Positions 35,652-48,197 of a stretch of 64,000 nucleotides of DNA are shown piece by piece (the first letter of the stretch is position 1; every line of letters begins with the position of its first letter). The notes under the pieces were generated by a model. That model was not told the DNA's origin. It saw nothing but the letters and a program-made list of their open reading frames with translations, and ran no database searches. The DNA lies in the NCBI RefSeq assembly GCF_000003815.2, contig NC_049987.1, positions 1,599,299 to 1,663,298 of the forward strand, written 5' to 3'. This stretch comes from Branchiostoma floridae. Taxonomy: Eukaryota; Chordata; Leptocardii; Amphioxiformes; Branchiostomatidae. The position numbers were made by a program, and so were the translations under genes.

Positions 35652-38600
35652 TCAATCCCTTGGTTCAGCAATAAGCTTGAATGGCACAGGGTGATGCAAT
35701 GCTGCATGGATCCCTTTCTCAGAAGGCTTAGGAGCGCCCTCTGGCAGCTTGAAGGTGAAGCGCTGCAGCAGAGATGTGAAAAAGAGGAAGAGCTCCATCC
35801 TGGCCAGTTGTTCACCAAGACAGACACGACGGCCTGGGAAAAACAAGTTTGTTTTCAATGTACATAAATGATACCTTAAATATATTTGTATATGTATTGT
35901 TTCAATTCTCTTTTCCTCATTTATTCTTAGAAAACGAAATCCATTTCATAATTGCACAGATTTATAAATAGTCCATGTTTCTGTTCTAGGTTAAACCAAG
36001 TATCTTCGTGAACAGTTTAATGAATTCTCATAGAAAACACCGTATTATTATCTTGATTCTCTTAGCATGTTTATTAATGCTACCTTAAGATGTTAAAGTA
36101 CTACAACTAAAAAAAAAAGCGTTATCTTACCAATGGAGAACGCAAGTACTTCATTCCTCTTCACATATTTGCCCTCGTCATTCAGAAAGCGAGTTGGGTC
36201 AAACTTGTCCGGCTCCGGCCACAGGTTTGGGTCATGGTGCACGGACCAGATGTTTACTGTCACCGACGTGTTCTAAGTAAGAAAACAAATAAAATGTTAA
36301 TATTAGAGCGTATTATATCATATCATATATCATATAATTGCAAACCATATTTGACGAAAGTAAATATCCTTTGTCAAACCAGCCGACTATTTTTTCGGTG
36401 GTCTTCAGTGTCTCAAATTTTCGATTTTGCACTACTATGATTATATACAGTTTATATTTGAAAGGTATATCATTTCTTCTGACGAACGCCTTACCTTTGG
36501 GATGTTGTACCCCCTGAATGCTGTATCGTTGCTCGTGCCGTGGGGGATGGTCATCGGCGTCACAGATGCCAGTCGGCTCACTTCTGCCAGTGTGGCCTCC
36601 GTGAATGGCATCTATTTTCAAACATTATACGGCCAATGTTAGCAGCTTTGAAATGTACATCTAACGTACTTTTAAGTGAAATACATTTCATGAACAAGAA
36701 ATTAGTGTGATTCAATGGAAATGTCTGTGTATTTGACTTTGCTCACATCGGTTACCGCTAGGTCACAATAAAATCATTTTTTAACTACAAAAAAATGATT
36801 TGATTTGATTAGGACTTCTGACTTGGCTACGATGTGCCATTGACGGCTCCTGGTTCTGCCCCAGCACGCTGTCTATCTCCTGCTGTACTTTCTCCTGGAT
36901 GTCCGGATGGAGGATCATGTAGAGCAGGGCCCAACGTAAGGTGATAGCTGTTGTGTCAGTTCCTGCCAGGAACAGTTGATAAACGATCTTGGGCGATAAA
37001 AACATCGTTTGTTTACATTCAGACAGACAAGGACACACGGCACTGCAATCGAATTTTAGTAATTTTCTAAAACAGTGGCACATACAACGAAGAGAAAGAA
37101 GGTTAATGCAGTCCTCTAGACTCTTTCAGGCCCTATGGGCATGATATCGTATGTCGAAGCCTTTTGCCACCTTTTACCCCTTTTCTTTCAACCTTAGTGG
37201 AGTAAGGAAAGTCGTCCTAATGGCGAAATATCGGTGACATGGCAGAATTCAAACCCAAGACCCCAAGGCTCCGTTTGTGCCACCAAAGACAATTTTTGTT
37301 AAACTTTGTATTTAAAAGAAATTGTAAGGCCACACCAATTTAATTTCTTGGTTCACGGATTCGCTCGCTCCTATTTTTTTGGGAAAAAAATAAAAATAAA
37401 AATTACCACTCAGCAAATTTTCACCATTAATGAAACCATTCACCTATTTTCTGGTGTAGCAAACTGGCCTTTATATTATAAGCTCCTTAAAGTGTGGGTA
37501 CAGGTGCTGTTACTGTACAATAATAAGTGTTTTTGTACTTTTTTCAAGCTGAAAACTTTTTTTCTTTATGTTTTGGATTAGCCGTTACCTTTACCCCAAC
37601 CATTTAACAATTTTTATTTTTAATTCGCCCTCTCGCTCCATATTTTTATGAAAAAATCCGTGAACCAAGAAATTAAATTGGTGCGGCCTAATGTATGTTT
37701 AAAATGTCCATGGTTTTGTCATTAAAAATCTTCTACACAATGGAAATTAATGTAATGACTGGTGCCTGCACGACTCATAACCCCAACTTATATACTGAAT
37801 CCTTTTACAAATACGTTCTCAAATGCTACGGTTGTTGAAACAGAAGTACTATTACATAATGTCGTGAAGATTATATCTTACCGCGGCATGTTCCTGCTCA
37901 GTAAATGTAGAGTTCTCGTCTCCCTGCCGTTTTTTAGACTCCAAGAGAAATGCGTCAATAAAATCACGGATGTCCTTAGGGTCAAAAGTGTCTTCGTGTT
38001 CTTTGATTCTGTCCTTAATGTGGTTAATGAGTTTTGCCTCGTTCCGTTTAAGTTCTTGAAACGGCTTCCTTACTCCTGGTAGGATCCTCATTGGACGAAA
38101 GACTTGCGCAAATATCACTGCAAAGCTTCGAGAGAATACACCATTTATTGCATTTAGAAGATCTTTGAATGCCATGTCATCATACTGATAACGGCGACCG
38201 AACACAATTGAACAGATGACGTTAGAAACAGCATTCTGCATCATCTGAGAGATACAAAAGGCTCGGCTTTCTGTTTTGCAGATCTCATCACCGAGACCTC
38301 GTGCCTCTTCGAGAATCTTCCCCTCAAGACTTCTCTTCCCAACTCCGAAGTCACGCAGACTCATCATGGCAAACTTACGGTGTTCCTTCAACTTGGGACC
38401 ATAAGGTTCAGCGGCTATTCCTGAAGGTGAAAATAGAAGAAACTTAGAGAGACCAAGACAACAGCTAAGAATCGCAATGCTTTGAAGCGGTTAATATCAA
38501 AACTTACATGGATTTCGCATCAAATATGAATACATGATAAACAGCTTGTCTTTAAGCATGTCCGTCGTCATATGTATTCTGTGACATATGTGGTACTAGT

Positions 38601-41600
38601 TTAATTACATTCTAAACGGTCTTTTAAAAAACCGGAATGGAAGAACATTATCATTAAAAATGCCAATTTGATATGTCAGATGGGTCTTTAACCTTATAAA
38701 AAGTCCGTATGATTAACAAAGCCATTGTGTTGACTTACCGAGTGTATTTCCATCTGGAGTCATCATTGCTCGAGACGGCGGACGGCTGGAGAAGTTCTCT
38801 GCGTTCTTCACCAGTGCCTCGTGGATGGCGGCGTAACCGTTGAGAACTACCGTCCGTCTGGGTCCAAAATACACGGTAAACACGTCACCGTACTTCTTTG
38901 ACCAGTCAGTATAGACTAGCGGAAGAGCACCCTGTTGATGATAGAACCCATGTCAACACTTTGGTTTTAGTTGAAGTTTATGGCGAGGGACAAAAATTTG
39001 CTCTCAGAATATTGAGAATTTCTGTTTTTAGTCTGTTTACTATTCATTATCAACAACAAGGGAAGAAGCTAACTTTTTTGATGTTATAGATGTGGGCATA
39101 CTGAAGCCTGGTTAGATGTAAAATTCTGCGATGGCTAGAAATTTGTCTCAAAGTGTAACGGCTAGTTAGTGCCATGATATTACATCGTATCATATTGAAT
39201 ATTTTTTGCACAACCAGAACTAGCAAAATGATGAAATCATTTTTTTAGAAAATATCAAATTACATTATGACATAATTATAACATGATTGAAGACATGTAA
39301 TTGCAGGGACACAGATACAGACACAGAAATAAACTAGAGTTCGGCGACCTCATACCTCCATGAAAATTTAGAGCTTTCGTAAATTTCATGCAATTGACTA
39401 ACACATTAATATAATTTATGCATGGTGTTGTTCATCATTGACTAACATACACGTCACAATTATAAAATTCCCATTATTAATCATAAAGTGGTTTTGCAAT
39501 TTTTGCATAAATTATGCAAATAAGTTCCTCATTACCATATTTGGTATCTGCTTATATTCCACCTATCATAATTAACATGTGTTACATGTATTGAAGTCCA
39601 GTTATTGAAAACAATGGAATTATACAATTTCCTCATTAATTATGCAAATTAAGTCCTCATTTGCATAACATGCATATCATTATGAACATCTTTGCCCAAG
39701 GTACCCGCATGCCTAATATGATGCCAATCCGTCAATCCTTTCTGCAGTTATCCGCTTTGGAGTGTCTTGACAAAAACGCCCCTGCAGTTCCACAATTAAA
39801 TGTTAGAGGGCTGAAACTTGCCCCAATATGTCATGGCACTAAAAGCTATCTACCACCTAAATGTCAAGACCATAGCATGTCTGGAACAAGAGATACATTG
39901 AAAAAACTGCTATTATAGAATATTCTCATTAATTATGCAAATGTACTCCTATTTTGCATAATTAGTATCTTATCGTGTACAACATTGTCTAAGGTACCTA
40001 CATACCAAAGATCATGAAAATCCGTTGTTCCCTTCTTGAGTTATCCTCTTCAGAAGTTTTTGACAAAAACGCCCCTGCTATCCCAAAACTAGACGCTAGG
40101 GGGCCCAAACTTATGTCATTTCTTCCTGAGCACAAGAGCTATCTAACACTCAAAAATCGTGACCATAGCATGTTCAGAACACCGAGATAGCAAAACCGGA
40201 AGTTGCGCTGCAGTACCAAGGGGAGCCGCTAGAGGGCCCAAAATCTAATCATTTCCAGCTTTCATCACACACTACCAACACACCAAGTATGAAAGCAATC
40301 CACCCAGCCGTTCTTGAGTTATCTTGTTTACACACACACACACACACAAACACACAGACAGACACACAAACGCGGGGTAAAATATAACCTCCATGACATT
40401 TCATGGAGGTAATAAATGTATGTTCGGCAACTTAGGAACAACTTAAAATTGAACAAAACTCCATGTAAATGTTATTTTATTTGTTTGAAACTCTGTTTAT
40501 GCATAGAAAAGGAAGTCAGCTTGCAGGCCACTTATCATTCAGTCCATTGGTATTATGTTGGAATGGAGTATTATGAAAGTAATTCGTGTTTTCATAGCTC
40601 GATATTATTTTTAGGTCCGTGAGAATTCTATGTTCGAATAGCTGGGTTTGAAGTATTTACATTACGCGTAGATGTGTTTGAATAATATCAACACCAAATC
40701 GACCATGGGCCCACTAGCGACTATTTTGGGATAGCAGAGGCATTTTTGTAAACATATTCGAAAGTGGATAACTCTAGTTTAGATTAAATAACCAACTGAC
40801 TAAAATCTATGTTTATCTCCAATCACCTGTCAATACAGGTAGGAAGATAACTGGGCACTTTTGTCAAAGGTCAACTCGTAGTGAGGTCAGGGGTCAAACC
40901 GCGAGAATGCACTGGAAGTCTAGAAGCCTATGAGGGGTTTGACATCCGAAAATACTTATAAGCGTTTGATTTTCTTTGTCATACGAAAAGAAATTAAAAC
41001 GGTGATTACACTTGAACGCGATACAATATTGCAAATTGATTGTTGGGCCCTTTATACATTCACTAGAAGCGGAAATATGCCTTCCTGCAGCGTTTTATAT
41101 AGGTCATGAGGGGAGTGTCAGATAACATATAACAAAGATACAGATTACATAAGTTACTAATAAATCTATTAACGCATATCATTACATTTGCATTATGCAA
41201 CCACATTAAGTCTATCGACAGGTCAGGATTCTTTTTTGTCCGTTCGTTTTGGTCATATTTTTCTGTTCCAAGAGTCCCATAAAGGAGGTCAGATTTGGAG
41301 CCGTTTGTGTGTCTGGTGGTAGGTTGTTGAATACAATTGGTAAACGGTAGGCTATCGATCTTTTGAAGATTTCTCATTTAGGTTTCTGGACAACCAGCTG
41401 ACTGATTGTACTTTGTTTGGTTCCCCGTCTGCTATTTGTAAGTCTAATTAAATCTAATGGACTTAACTGATTAAACTTTGAAGATAAAAATCTGTTTGTA
41501 TTTACGCATGAAGTAACCTTAAATATTCAACGTTTTTTTAATTTGCTCTAAGAAAACAACCACTGCAATTTCCTACTATAACTGAACACTTACCTTAAGA

Positions 41601-41888
41601 TCTATTCGTATTTACACATGAGTTAACCATATTTACACATGAAGTTACCGTAAAAATTCAACGTTCTTTTATTTTCGCCAATAAACCATCCACTGTATTT
41701 TTCTACTAGTATTGAACACTTACCTTGAGCAGGCCTATGGCGTTCCCGACAATCGGCAGTCCTCTCGGTCCTGGTGGCATATTTCTCGGCCGCCCACACA
41801 GTACAAGTGTAGCGATGACACACAGAACGGCTAGTAATATCACCTGTAGGCTCCCGATGGCGGGATAAATGTAGCTCCAAAACGACAT
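35652..41888 (-). CDS. CYP2-like cytochrome P450, intact, seven exons
   Basis: Exons 41888-41724, 38931-38739, 38420-37882, 36987-36823, 36611-36495, 36272-36131 and 35833-35652 join in frame to 1503 nt (500 residues plus stop), the usual clan 2 length. Features: hydrophobic ER anchor (about 14-31), [12 protein letters not shown] hinge (38-49), I-helix AGTDTT (307-312), K-helix EVSR (364-367), DPTRF (418-422) and heme loop FSIGRRVCLG with ligand Cys445. The C-helix Trp of WxxxR is Leu130 here (LKEHR), although the pseudogene keeps Trp. The product would be a haem monooxygenase on the ER, taking electrons from P450 reductase; the substrate cannot be read from sequence. An in-frame ATG lies 7 codons upstream, but the chosen start aligns with the paralogue. 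Exon sizes match the pseudogene, so the pair arose by inverted duplication. Confidence 0.95.
37327..37690 (+). mobile_element. MITE in intron 3 of the intact P450
   Basis: The left end is aggccacaccaatttaattt followed by cttggttcacgg, and the right end is its complement ccgtgaaccaagaaattaaa followed by ttggtgcggcct. Arms extend about 40 nt with gagcgag/ctcgctc blocks inside. The interior is AT-rich and non-coding. It has no counterpart in intron 3 of the paralogue, so it inserted after duplication or was lost there. The target duplication is unclear. Confidence 0.78.
39353..40412 (+). repeat. Interspersed repeat in intron 1 of the intact P450
   Basis: Begins tacctccatgaaaattt and ends with (CA)n, cgcggggtaaaatat and a terminal hairpin (acctccatga, 4 nt, tcatggaggt). 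Internal modules repeat roughly every 300 bp: attatgcaaat with octamer ATGCAAAT, then the ggg.cc.aaact block and the accatagcatgt block. The 3' end with ccgttcttgagttatc plus (CA)n resembles tails of invertebrate retroelements. Family not assigned. Confidence 0.6.
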
Positions 41889-42040
41889 GGCTGTACTAAC
41901 GTCTAACATATATCGTCAGGTAAAATCACAACTAATGTTACCAAACGTACACCCGGGCTGCAAATGGGAGAATGACAACCTATTGTCTCACGCTTTAGCT
42001 GTGTTTATTTTGCTGCCCTGGATTGTTCTAACACAGGGCA
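41889..42040 (-). promoter_or_regulatory. Proximal promoter/5'UTR of the intact P450
   Basis: Read on the minus strand it contains AGCAAAATAAACACA (forkhead-like ATAAACA at 42002-42008), attctcccatttgc (about 41959-41972) and GTGTACGTT, in the same order and spacing as upstream of the pseudogene. No TATA box is visible, unlike the pseudogene promoter. Forkhead/HNF3 control of liver-type CYP2 genes is known in vertebrates; use here is an inference. Confidence 0.55.
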
Positions 42041-43369
42041 ATTTAGGTAACCAATTTCCCTGGGTAACACCGTAAGGTAGATTAAATGTCATGGTGTAAA
42101 GTAATTCTTGAAGATGTTTTCAATATGGCATTTTATATCACGAAAATCAAACCAGTAAAACAAAATTGTTCTTACTTTTGGTCTCCAAAAAATGAATTTA
42201 AAGTCAAACCAACCCCAGTTTACATGTAATGACACTTTCCGGATATCCATATCCTGTCAGTGATCAGCGCATTATTGACAGAAACAGCATGTTTAAATTA
42301 GGTTGAGCACTTAGTGAGTGGACTTAAACCTGCGAATACCCCCCTTTTTAGATTAGGCGAGACTGGCTTACTCAAATTGATGGCATCTTTTGGGCGCTAT
42401 GAAAAGACGCGATAAGGCGTGCTTAAAGTATAATTTATAACTTACAGTTTGGTATACTAAACAACGATTTCTTCTCTATTGTAATATTTCAAAAGTGTTG
42501 CATACACGTTATCTTAAATAATTCTGACCTGTGGGACAATATGCTCGATTTCTGAAAGAATGATGATGTTGCCCAAATGTTTACCAAACATGTTTTTCAT
42601 AGTCTATATATATTTTGTAACGTAGAGCACATTGTAAACGCTTGATGAGTAAATTGTAATCACAAACACTGCTGTATGTTTATGTTTATTTGGTTTCTTT
42701 TTGACGACGCCTCATGAGCGAGCCTAACAGTAAAGTCAGCGTCCGTTTGTGCAACATGCGTCAATTTGGGGAACTTCGATACTCATATTGACTGTGTGGT
42801 ACCTAGGATTTCAAATGCGGACCTTGCATTCCAAAATTACTTTTCAGTCTGTTTCGTGTTTAGATAGAGCAATCTGAGGGTCAACCTTCTATTGTTAGCG
42901 GATACGTTCTGTATTTGGGTGTTATATACTGCTTAAAATACAAAAATTGAGACCAGAACTAAGGCAAACGTTTCTTGTGTCCCTTATGTTCAACATTTCA
43001 TTCGGTAGTCCTTCGTCAAGTTTTGATCTCTATTGAATATTTATATACGATTCCTGGTGTGCAGATATACAATTACAGAGGAAATAGTATAATTATGCAT
43101 CATAATTTGAAGAACACGAAACATGCAAATGTTATATTCAGGTATCTGTTATAAAGACATAGGGACAAATAAACGAGGCCATGGTCCTCCTAGCGAGGAG
43201 CTCAGTAGTGGCAAAATATTGGACATTCTGAAACATGGGGCATTTCAAAAACTTACAAAAAAACTTACAAACCAACGGGATATCGATCTAAATACATCAT
43301 TGTGTTTTCATTACAGTCTGCCTGCAGTTTCTACGAGTTTCCACGAGTAAAATCTAATCCAGGGGTTCA
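42041..43369. other. No gene recognised
   Basis: Intergenic AT-rich sequence. Only short frames without domains are present, and no repeats stand out. Confidence 0.5.
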
Positions 43370-45810
43370 TTCATGTCTCCCTTGTCCAAACCTTACATTA
43401 CGGAATTACCTTACATTGCCAATTTTTCAAACAAACCTTACATTACGGAAGTGGTCCTGCTGTGTTCCGTTCCCTGCCCGCTATCTCGAGCTCCGATTTT
43501 TTCGGTAAACCTTACATTACGGAAGTGGTCAATTATGTCCAGGTCCTGCTGTGCCATTTGATAGAGCAAATAGTACCATAGCATGTATTTAAAACATGGA
43601 AAGGTCAGTGAAATCGGGGAGGTTGTCACCCTAAACTTGGCTCAAGGATGTTAGAGTAGAGAGAGTAGATCTTTCGCGTAGATAATTTTTTTCACAAAGG
43701 GCATAGTTGGTCAAACAGAATAAACGTTGATACCCCCTTATATATCAGTCTCCTTGTTTGTCACCAAACATCAAAAGTTTGATGTTTTGCCAACATGCAG
43801 AGAGATGTATAAAATTTGTGTGGAAGAAAAAGGAGGTTAAAGCCTCCTTGGGAAGACATGTTAGCCACGGCGCCACGTAATGGCTGTCGTTAAAATATTT
43901 TCCCCAGTAGGTTAGTTAATGTTAGTTAAAAGATTCTTTGGCCGACTAACGATAGTAACCAAACTAATACTTCAGAACTAATATTTCGCAATTAGCACAT
44001 TGTTATAGGAAAAGAAGTATCGTTACATACCCTTTCTGTCCAATTCCTTGGCTAGATAACGAAGCTCTAGTGCACGTGGGTGGTCCACCATCTTGAGTTG
44101 ACTTCTGTCGCTAATCCACGAGAACCCATGAAATAATACTAGTAGATTAGTATTTCTCTACCAGCCTATACAATCTTAACTATGATAAAAATTGTAATGT
44201 AGTTGACGAACTCTGCCACAAGTAAATTTAAGCAACGATACACCAGTAAATCCAAGCCCGCGCGATCCTCAGGACACAATAACTGATAATGTCACTGATT
44301 TCCGGCGTTCCACGGTATACATCCGCCACCACCAGCGTTGAAAATAGTCCGTTTGAATATGAAGTTGTTTTTGAAAACAAATCATTTCAAAATGCCACAT
44401 GTACACGTCAGAGGATAAGATAAGATGTAGATAAGATGGAATGTAATTTCCTACTCATGCAATTATGTGTCTGTTTAGCACGCTTTTTGAGGAAACAATA
44501 AACAGAAACGATGCCAAGTGACATTGGTGATGAGGTGGAGAAGTTGCTCCGCTGTCCTCTCCAAGCAGAGGTTGTTGGGACAATTTTGACCTTCTTTAGT
44601 ATGTTGTATTTTTTGTCTTCCTATCTCGAGGACAAAAATTCAGCAAACTAAAGATGGTCAAATTTTCGCATTTGTCGAGGTTGACGATTTTGAAAATGAC
44701 CACCAAAATGGACTTCATTTGTTAGGTAGTGATTTTTGGCCATCAGAAAGAGTAGTAATATTCCGACATTCAAAATGTTGTGCAGAACTTTGGGAGCTTA
44801 CATGTCCAATTCTTCTATAAAGAACGCTGTAAAGGGAAAGAAACGCGAGGCCGGCTAGGCCCACAGCTGGAAAAATCCGGCTGTTGGGAGAATTTAGCAG
44901 TCATCAGTACACAAGCTGTCACCGAGCTTCTGTTAAGCGAAGTTCACGTACAAGAAAAATAATATTACACATAACATAATCTAAAACATTTCGAAAAATG
45001 TTTCTCTGGAAAAATGTGTAGTATGACCTTCGTTTACACCAGTTGTACACGTGGAAGCACATTTGCTCAACACGTGAATTAGCTGCCGGTCATTCCAAGT
45101 GCCTGCAACAGGGCGGCAAAATTAGGACGAAAATGAAGCATTCTCCCACGATTTTGGTAAACATGAGCTAAAAGAAGCACACAGAAACATGTGTTGGTAT
45201 GTAGATTTTTTTGGTTGACCAAAATTTTGGCAAGTTCTGCATGTTTTTAGGCACTAACTCGTCACAAACAGACTTTCCAGTGGCAATTGAATGCCGTCCT
45301 AATTGACCACTTCCGTAATGTAAGGAGCTCGAGATAGCGTGCAGGAACGTTCCACAGCAGGACCTGGACTTAATTGACCACTTCCGTAATGTAATTAGGT
45401 TTACCGAAAAATTCGGAGCTCGAGATAGCGGGCAGGGACGGGCCACAGCAGGACCTGGACTTAATTGACCACTTCCGCAATGTAAGGTTTACCGAAAAAA
45501 TCGGAGCTCGAGATAGCGGGCAGGGACGGGCCACAGCAGGACCTGGACTTAATTGACCACTTCCGTAATGTAAGGTTTGAAAAATTGGCAATGTACGGTA
45601 ATTCCGTAATGTAAGGTTTGGACACCGGGACCTGGTCATAATTGACCACTTCCGCAATGTAAGGTTCGGTAGAAAAATTGGCAGCCCGAACTAACTGAAG
45701 GACAGGCACAGGCACAGGACCTGGTCCTGACAATGACCGTAACGTAAGGTTTGGTTGAAAAACTTGGTTGCGTGTGTCTTGTGTCTTGTTAAGAAGGACC
45801 ACCCGTACTA
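43370..45810. mobile_element. Foldback-type element with tandem-repeat arms
   Basis: The left arm (43387-43560) and the right arm (45297-45625 and beyond) are inverted copies of the same blocks: accttacattacggaagtgg, ctgcccgctatctcgagctc, ttttttcggtaaacc and the ccaatttttcaaac spacer. The right arm is expanded into several units of about 88 bp, the left has about one and a half. The 1.7 kb between the arms contains no recognised transposase. Its end on the right fades into diverged gtaaggtttg units up to about 45965. Confidence 0.75.
45297..45810 (+). repeat. 88-bp tandem repeat (right arm of foldback element)
   Basis: Four to five units of gaccacttccgtaatgtaag, gtttaccgaaaaaatcggag, ctcgagatagcgggcaggga, cgggccacagcaggacctgg and acttaatt. 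Long plus and minus frames across it (for example 45461-45802) are repeat artefacts. Confidence 0.88.
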
Positions 45811-46707
45811 ATGCCGTTATGTAAGGTTTGCTTGAAGACTCGGTGTCCCTCTTGTGTCAGGATGGCGTGTGTCCCTTGTTAGGCTGTGTAAGGTTTTGGA
45901 AGATGGGTTGATGTATACTGTCCCAGCCCAGACAACATGAAATTCAAGTACCTGATTGGCATGTAAGGTGGATTGTGTTGCAAAAATCGGTGAATTCCCT
46001 TGGGGGCAATATCATTCTACGTTAGGTTATCTGTTAGTGGAACATGGGGCATTTCCAAACATATGTCCAATTTCTTGCCATGTATAGAGGAGCTTCCCGG
46101 CACGCTGCAGACCATGCAATTTTATCTGCATACACACCTCGGAGAAAGCATCAGAAGATTTCGTACGAAGACACCGCCTCTTTAAACTGCTCACCAAGTA
46201 AGGAAAACACCCATAGGCTTTCATCATAAATCGCTTCAAGGTATGTCAAGCACAGATCACAACACACGCCGAAGTAGTAATCCGTGCATTTCTGAACACT
46301 AGTAGTGAAAACAAAGTCCTCTTATTTTTGAGATATGACACCGCACCTATTAAAATAATGCACGTAATAGGCATAGTTGAAAACAATTATTGATTAGAAA
46401 TTTATAATGTTAATGGACACTCAAAATAAAAACCAGGCTCAGTTGTTTCATAGAAGGCACAATGGGCTGCCCGCCCTAACCCGGGACCTCAGCTCCCCCC
46501 CTACTTTGCCCCTTGCGGGGTTATATGGGGGTAACCCATGATGATGATGATATATATAGGAACGGCACGGAATTGTGCAAATAACAGTGTCCGGTGAAAG
46601 CAATGCCTGTCATTATTTCAGTACTACACCGGGAGAAGTTTTCTCGTACAAGTACTCCCTAGTTATCTTATTTACCAACTGCAAGAATTATTTTTCATGT
46701 TTACAGT

Positions 46708-46823
46708 ACATCCTAGCCAGCCAGTCGGTCCAGTACAACATGCCAGACAACCAAGTGGATCTGGATATCTTTAATGACTTCAGCAAGATCGAAGAGTTCG
46801 ACCGAACAGATAACTGGCGCTAA
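46708..46823 (+). CDS. Unrecognised exon-like open segment
   Basis: After an acceptor-like tttacag the frame reads YILASQSVQYNMPDNQVDLD and ends IEEFDRTDNWR before a stop. Codon use looks coding, but I recognise no domain. It precedes the transposase remnants and may be a decayed element exon. Confidence 0.25.
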
Positions 46824-46979
46824 CGACACAATGAGCGGGAAGATGACAAACCCAACATGTGGATCCACACAGCCAACTCCCACGTTCCATTCAGCACGTT
46901 TGCTCAGCAGCTTGGAGAACAAAAAAAGTACACATTTAACATATCATTTCTAAAGGAGAGATTTAAAAGCAGCGGCTTC

Positions 46980-47215
46980 AGCTGCAGCTGTAGGGCCGAA
47001 GGTGCCAGATGGCAGGGTGCTTGGAGAGGCCCGAGAACGGGAGAGGTGGGGAACCAATCAGCTGTAGGGCCGAAGGTGCCAGATGGCAGGGTGCTTAGGG
47101 AGGCCCGGGAACGGGAGAGGCGGGGAACCAATCAGCTGTGAGGCCGAAGGTGCGTATCTGCATGCCAGATGGCAAGGTGCTTGGGGAGGCCCGGGAACAG
47201 GAGAGGCGAGGAAAT
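46980..47215 (+). repeat. 74-bp minisatellite
   Basis: Three units of gctgtagggccgaaggtgcc, agatggcagggtgcttggag, aggcccgagaacgggagagg and tggggaaccaatca; the third has a 13-nt insertion. GC-rich compared with its surroundings. Confidence 0.85.
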
Positions 47216-47828
47216 TAATGGTAAACAAAATAATGTAAACCTAGAACTTTCTTAAAAAGTTAATAACACTACGTGCACGTTTATTAAAATTTACAAACAT
47301 GAATGTGATGACCCAAATGATAACAATATACTTATGTTTCAGTCTCTCTCAGTCTCTTCGAATTGACCCCAACAGGGAGGGAACGACCTGCCTTCCGGGA
47401 CATTGAATACGTAAAAGCAGTTCGTGTAGTACGGGCTTAGAAAAAGATGGTACTCAATTAATAATGAATTTGTAGAGATACAGGTGGACAACCATCAAGG
47501 TAAGTTGTTTAGTTTTTGTTGACGTCATGACCTGAATAAACAACATTGTCTAAACAGATTTACAGACTTTTTCCTTACCCCATTTAGTGAACTTTACTGC
47601 TCTAGATAAATGACCATATGTACGTACATGAAGAGACAAAGCCACAGTCAATGACACTTTTTACAACAGTTGCAATATTTGAAAGTGCCTTTTTATTTCC
47701 ATGTAGGCGATGCAAACTAGTAATCGACTTATCATCGGCAGCAATAGGAGACCGTAAGGCGGAAGAGCAGCCGGTGATTTAGTAATGTGGATTCTTATAA
47801 GAAGTGTGCTTTGTGTTCCCTTCTAGGC

Positions 47829-48197
47829 GGTCAAGCACCTAACATATGCAAAACAGTAGAAGATGACAGGTTTAAGGGTGTGGAACAGGCGAGAATTCCC
47901 CATCTTATGTTCTCCGCGTCGCGCATAATCTCCTCCTTGACTTACTTGGAAGCAAAGGCCAGTGAGATTCACCACCACTTTCTACCTTCAGAGCAATGCT
48001 TTACAAAGCGAGGAAAAGAGGATTTAGCGAAAAGGTTTGAAGACAGTATGACTTACGACTGTATGGTTACTGCATGGAAGGCAAAAGGCAGAGGAGGGGA
48101 TCAAAAGATGCTCCGTCAAGGACTAATGCTTCGTCTGATGCAAAGCCCTCTCCCCAAGCCTGACAGTGGGTTGAGGAGACGTTATGGCTGCACGTGA
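47829..48197 (+). pseudogene. Unrecognised ORF, probable transposon exon
   Basis: Following cttctag the frame is open for about 120 codons to a TGA, with blocks QARIPHLMFSASRIISSLTY, SEIHHHFLPSEQC and FEDSMTYDCMVTAWKAK. It reads like real protein, but I cannot name the family. It lies 500 bp upstream of the Tigger remnant and in the same orientation, so it could be part of a composite of decayed elements. Confidence 0.35.

Noticed and set aside
36313-36621. Minus-strand frame of 102 residues over exon 5 of the intact P450
   Set aside because: It is in a different frame from the P450 exon (36495-36611), whose phase and protein match are clear.
40387-40412. Helitron 3' hairpin
   Set aside because: The hairpin is present, but no CTRR terminus follows at the required distance and no 5' TC end was found.
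45370-45802. Repetitive frames with LTLRKW and similar repeats
   Set aside because: Products of the 88-bp tandem repeat of the foldback element.
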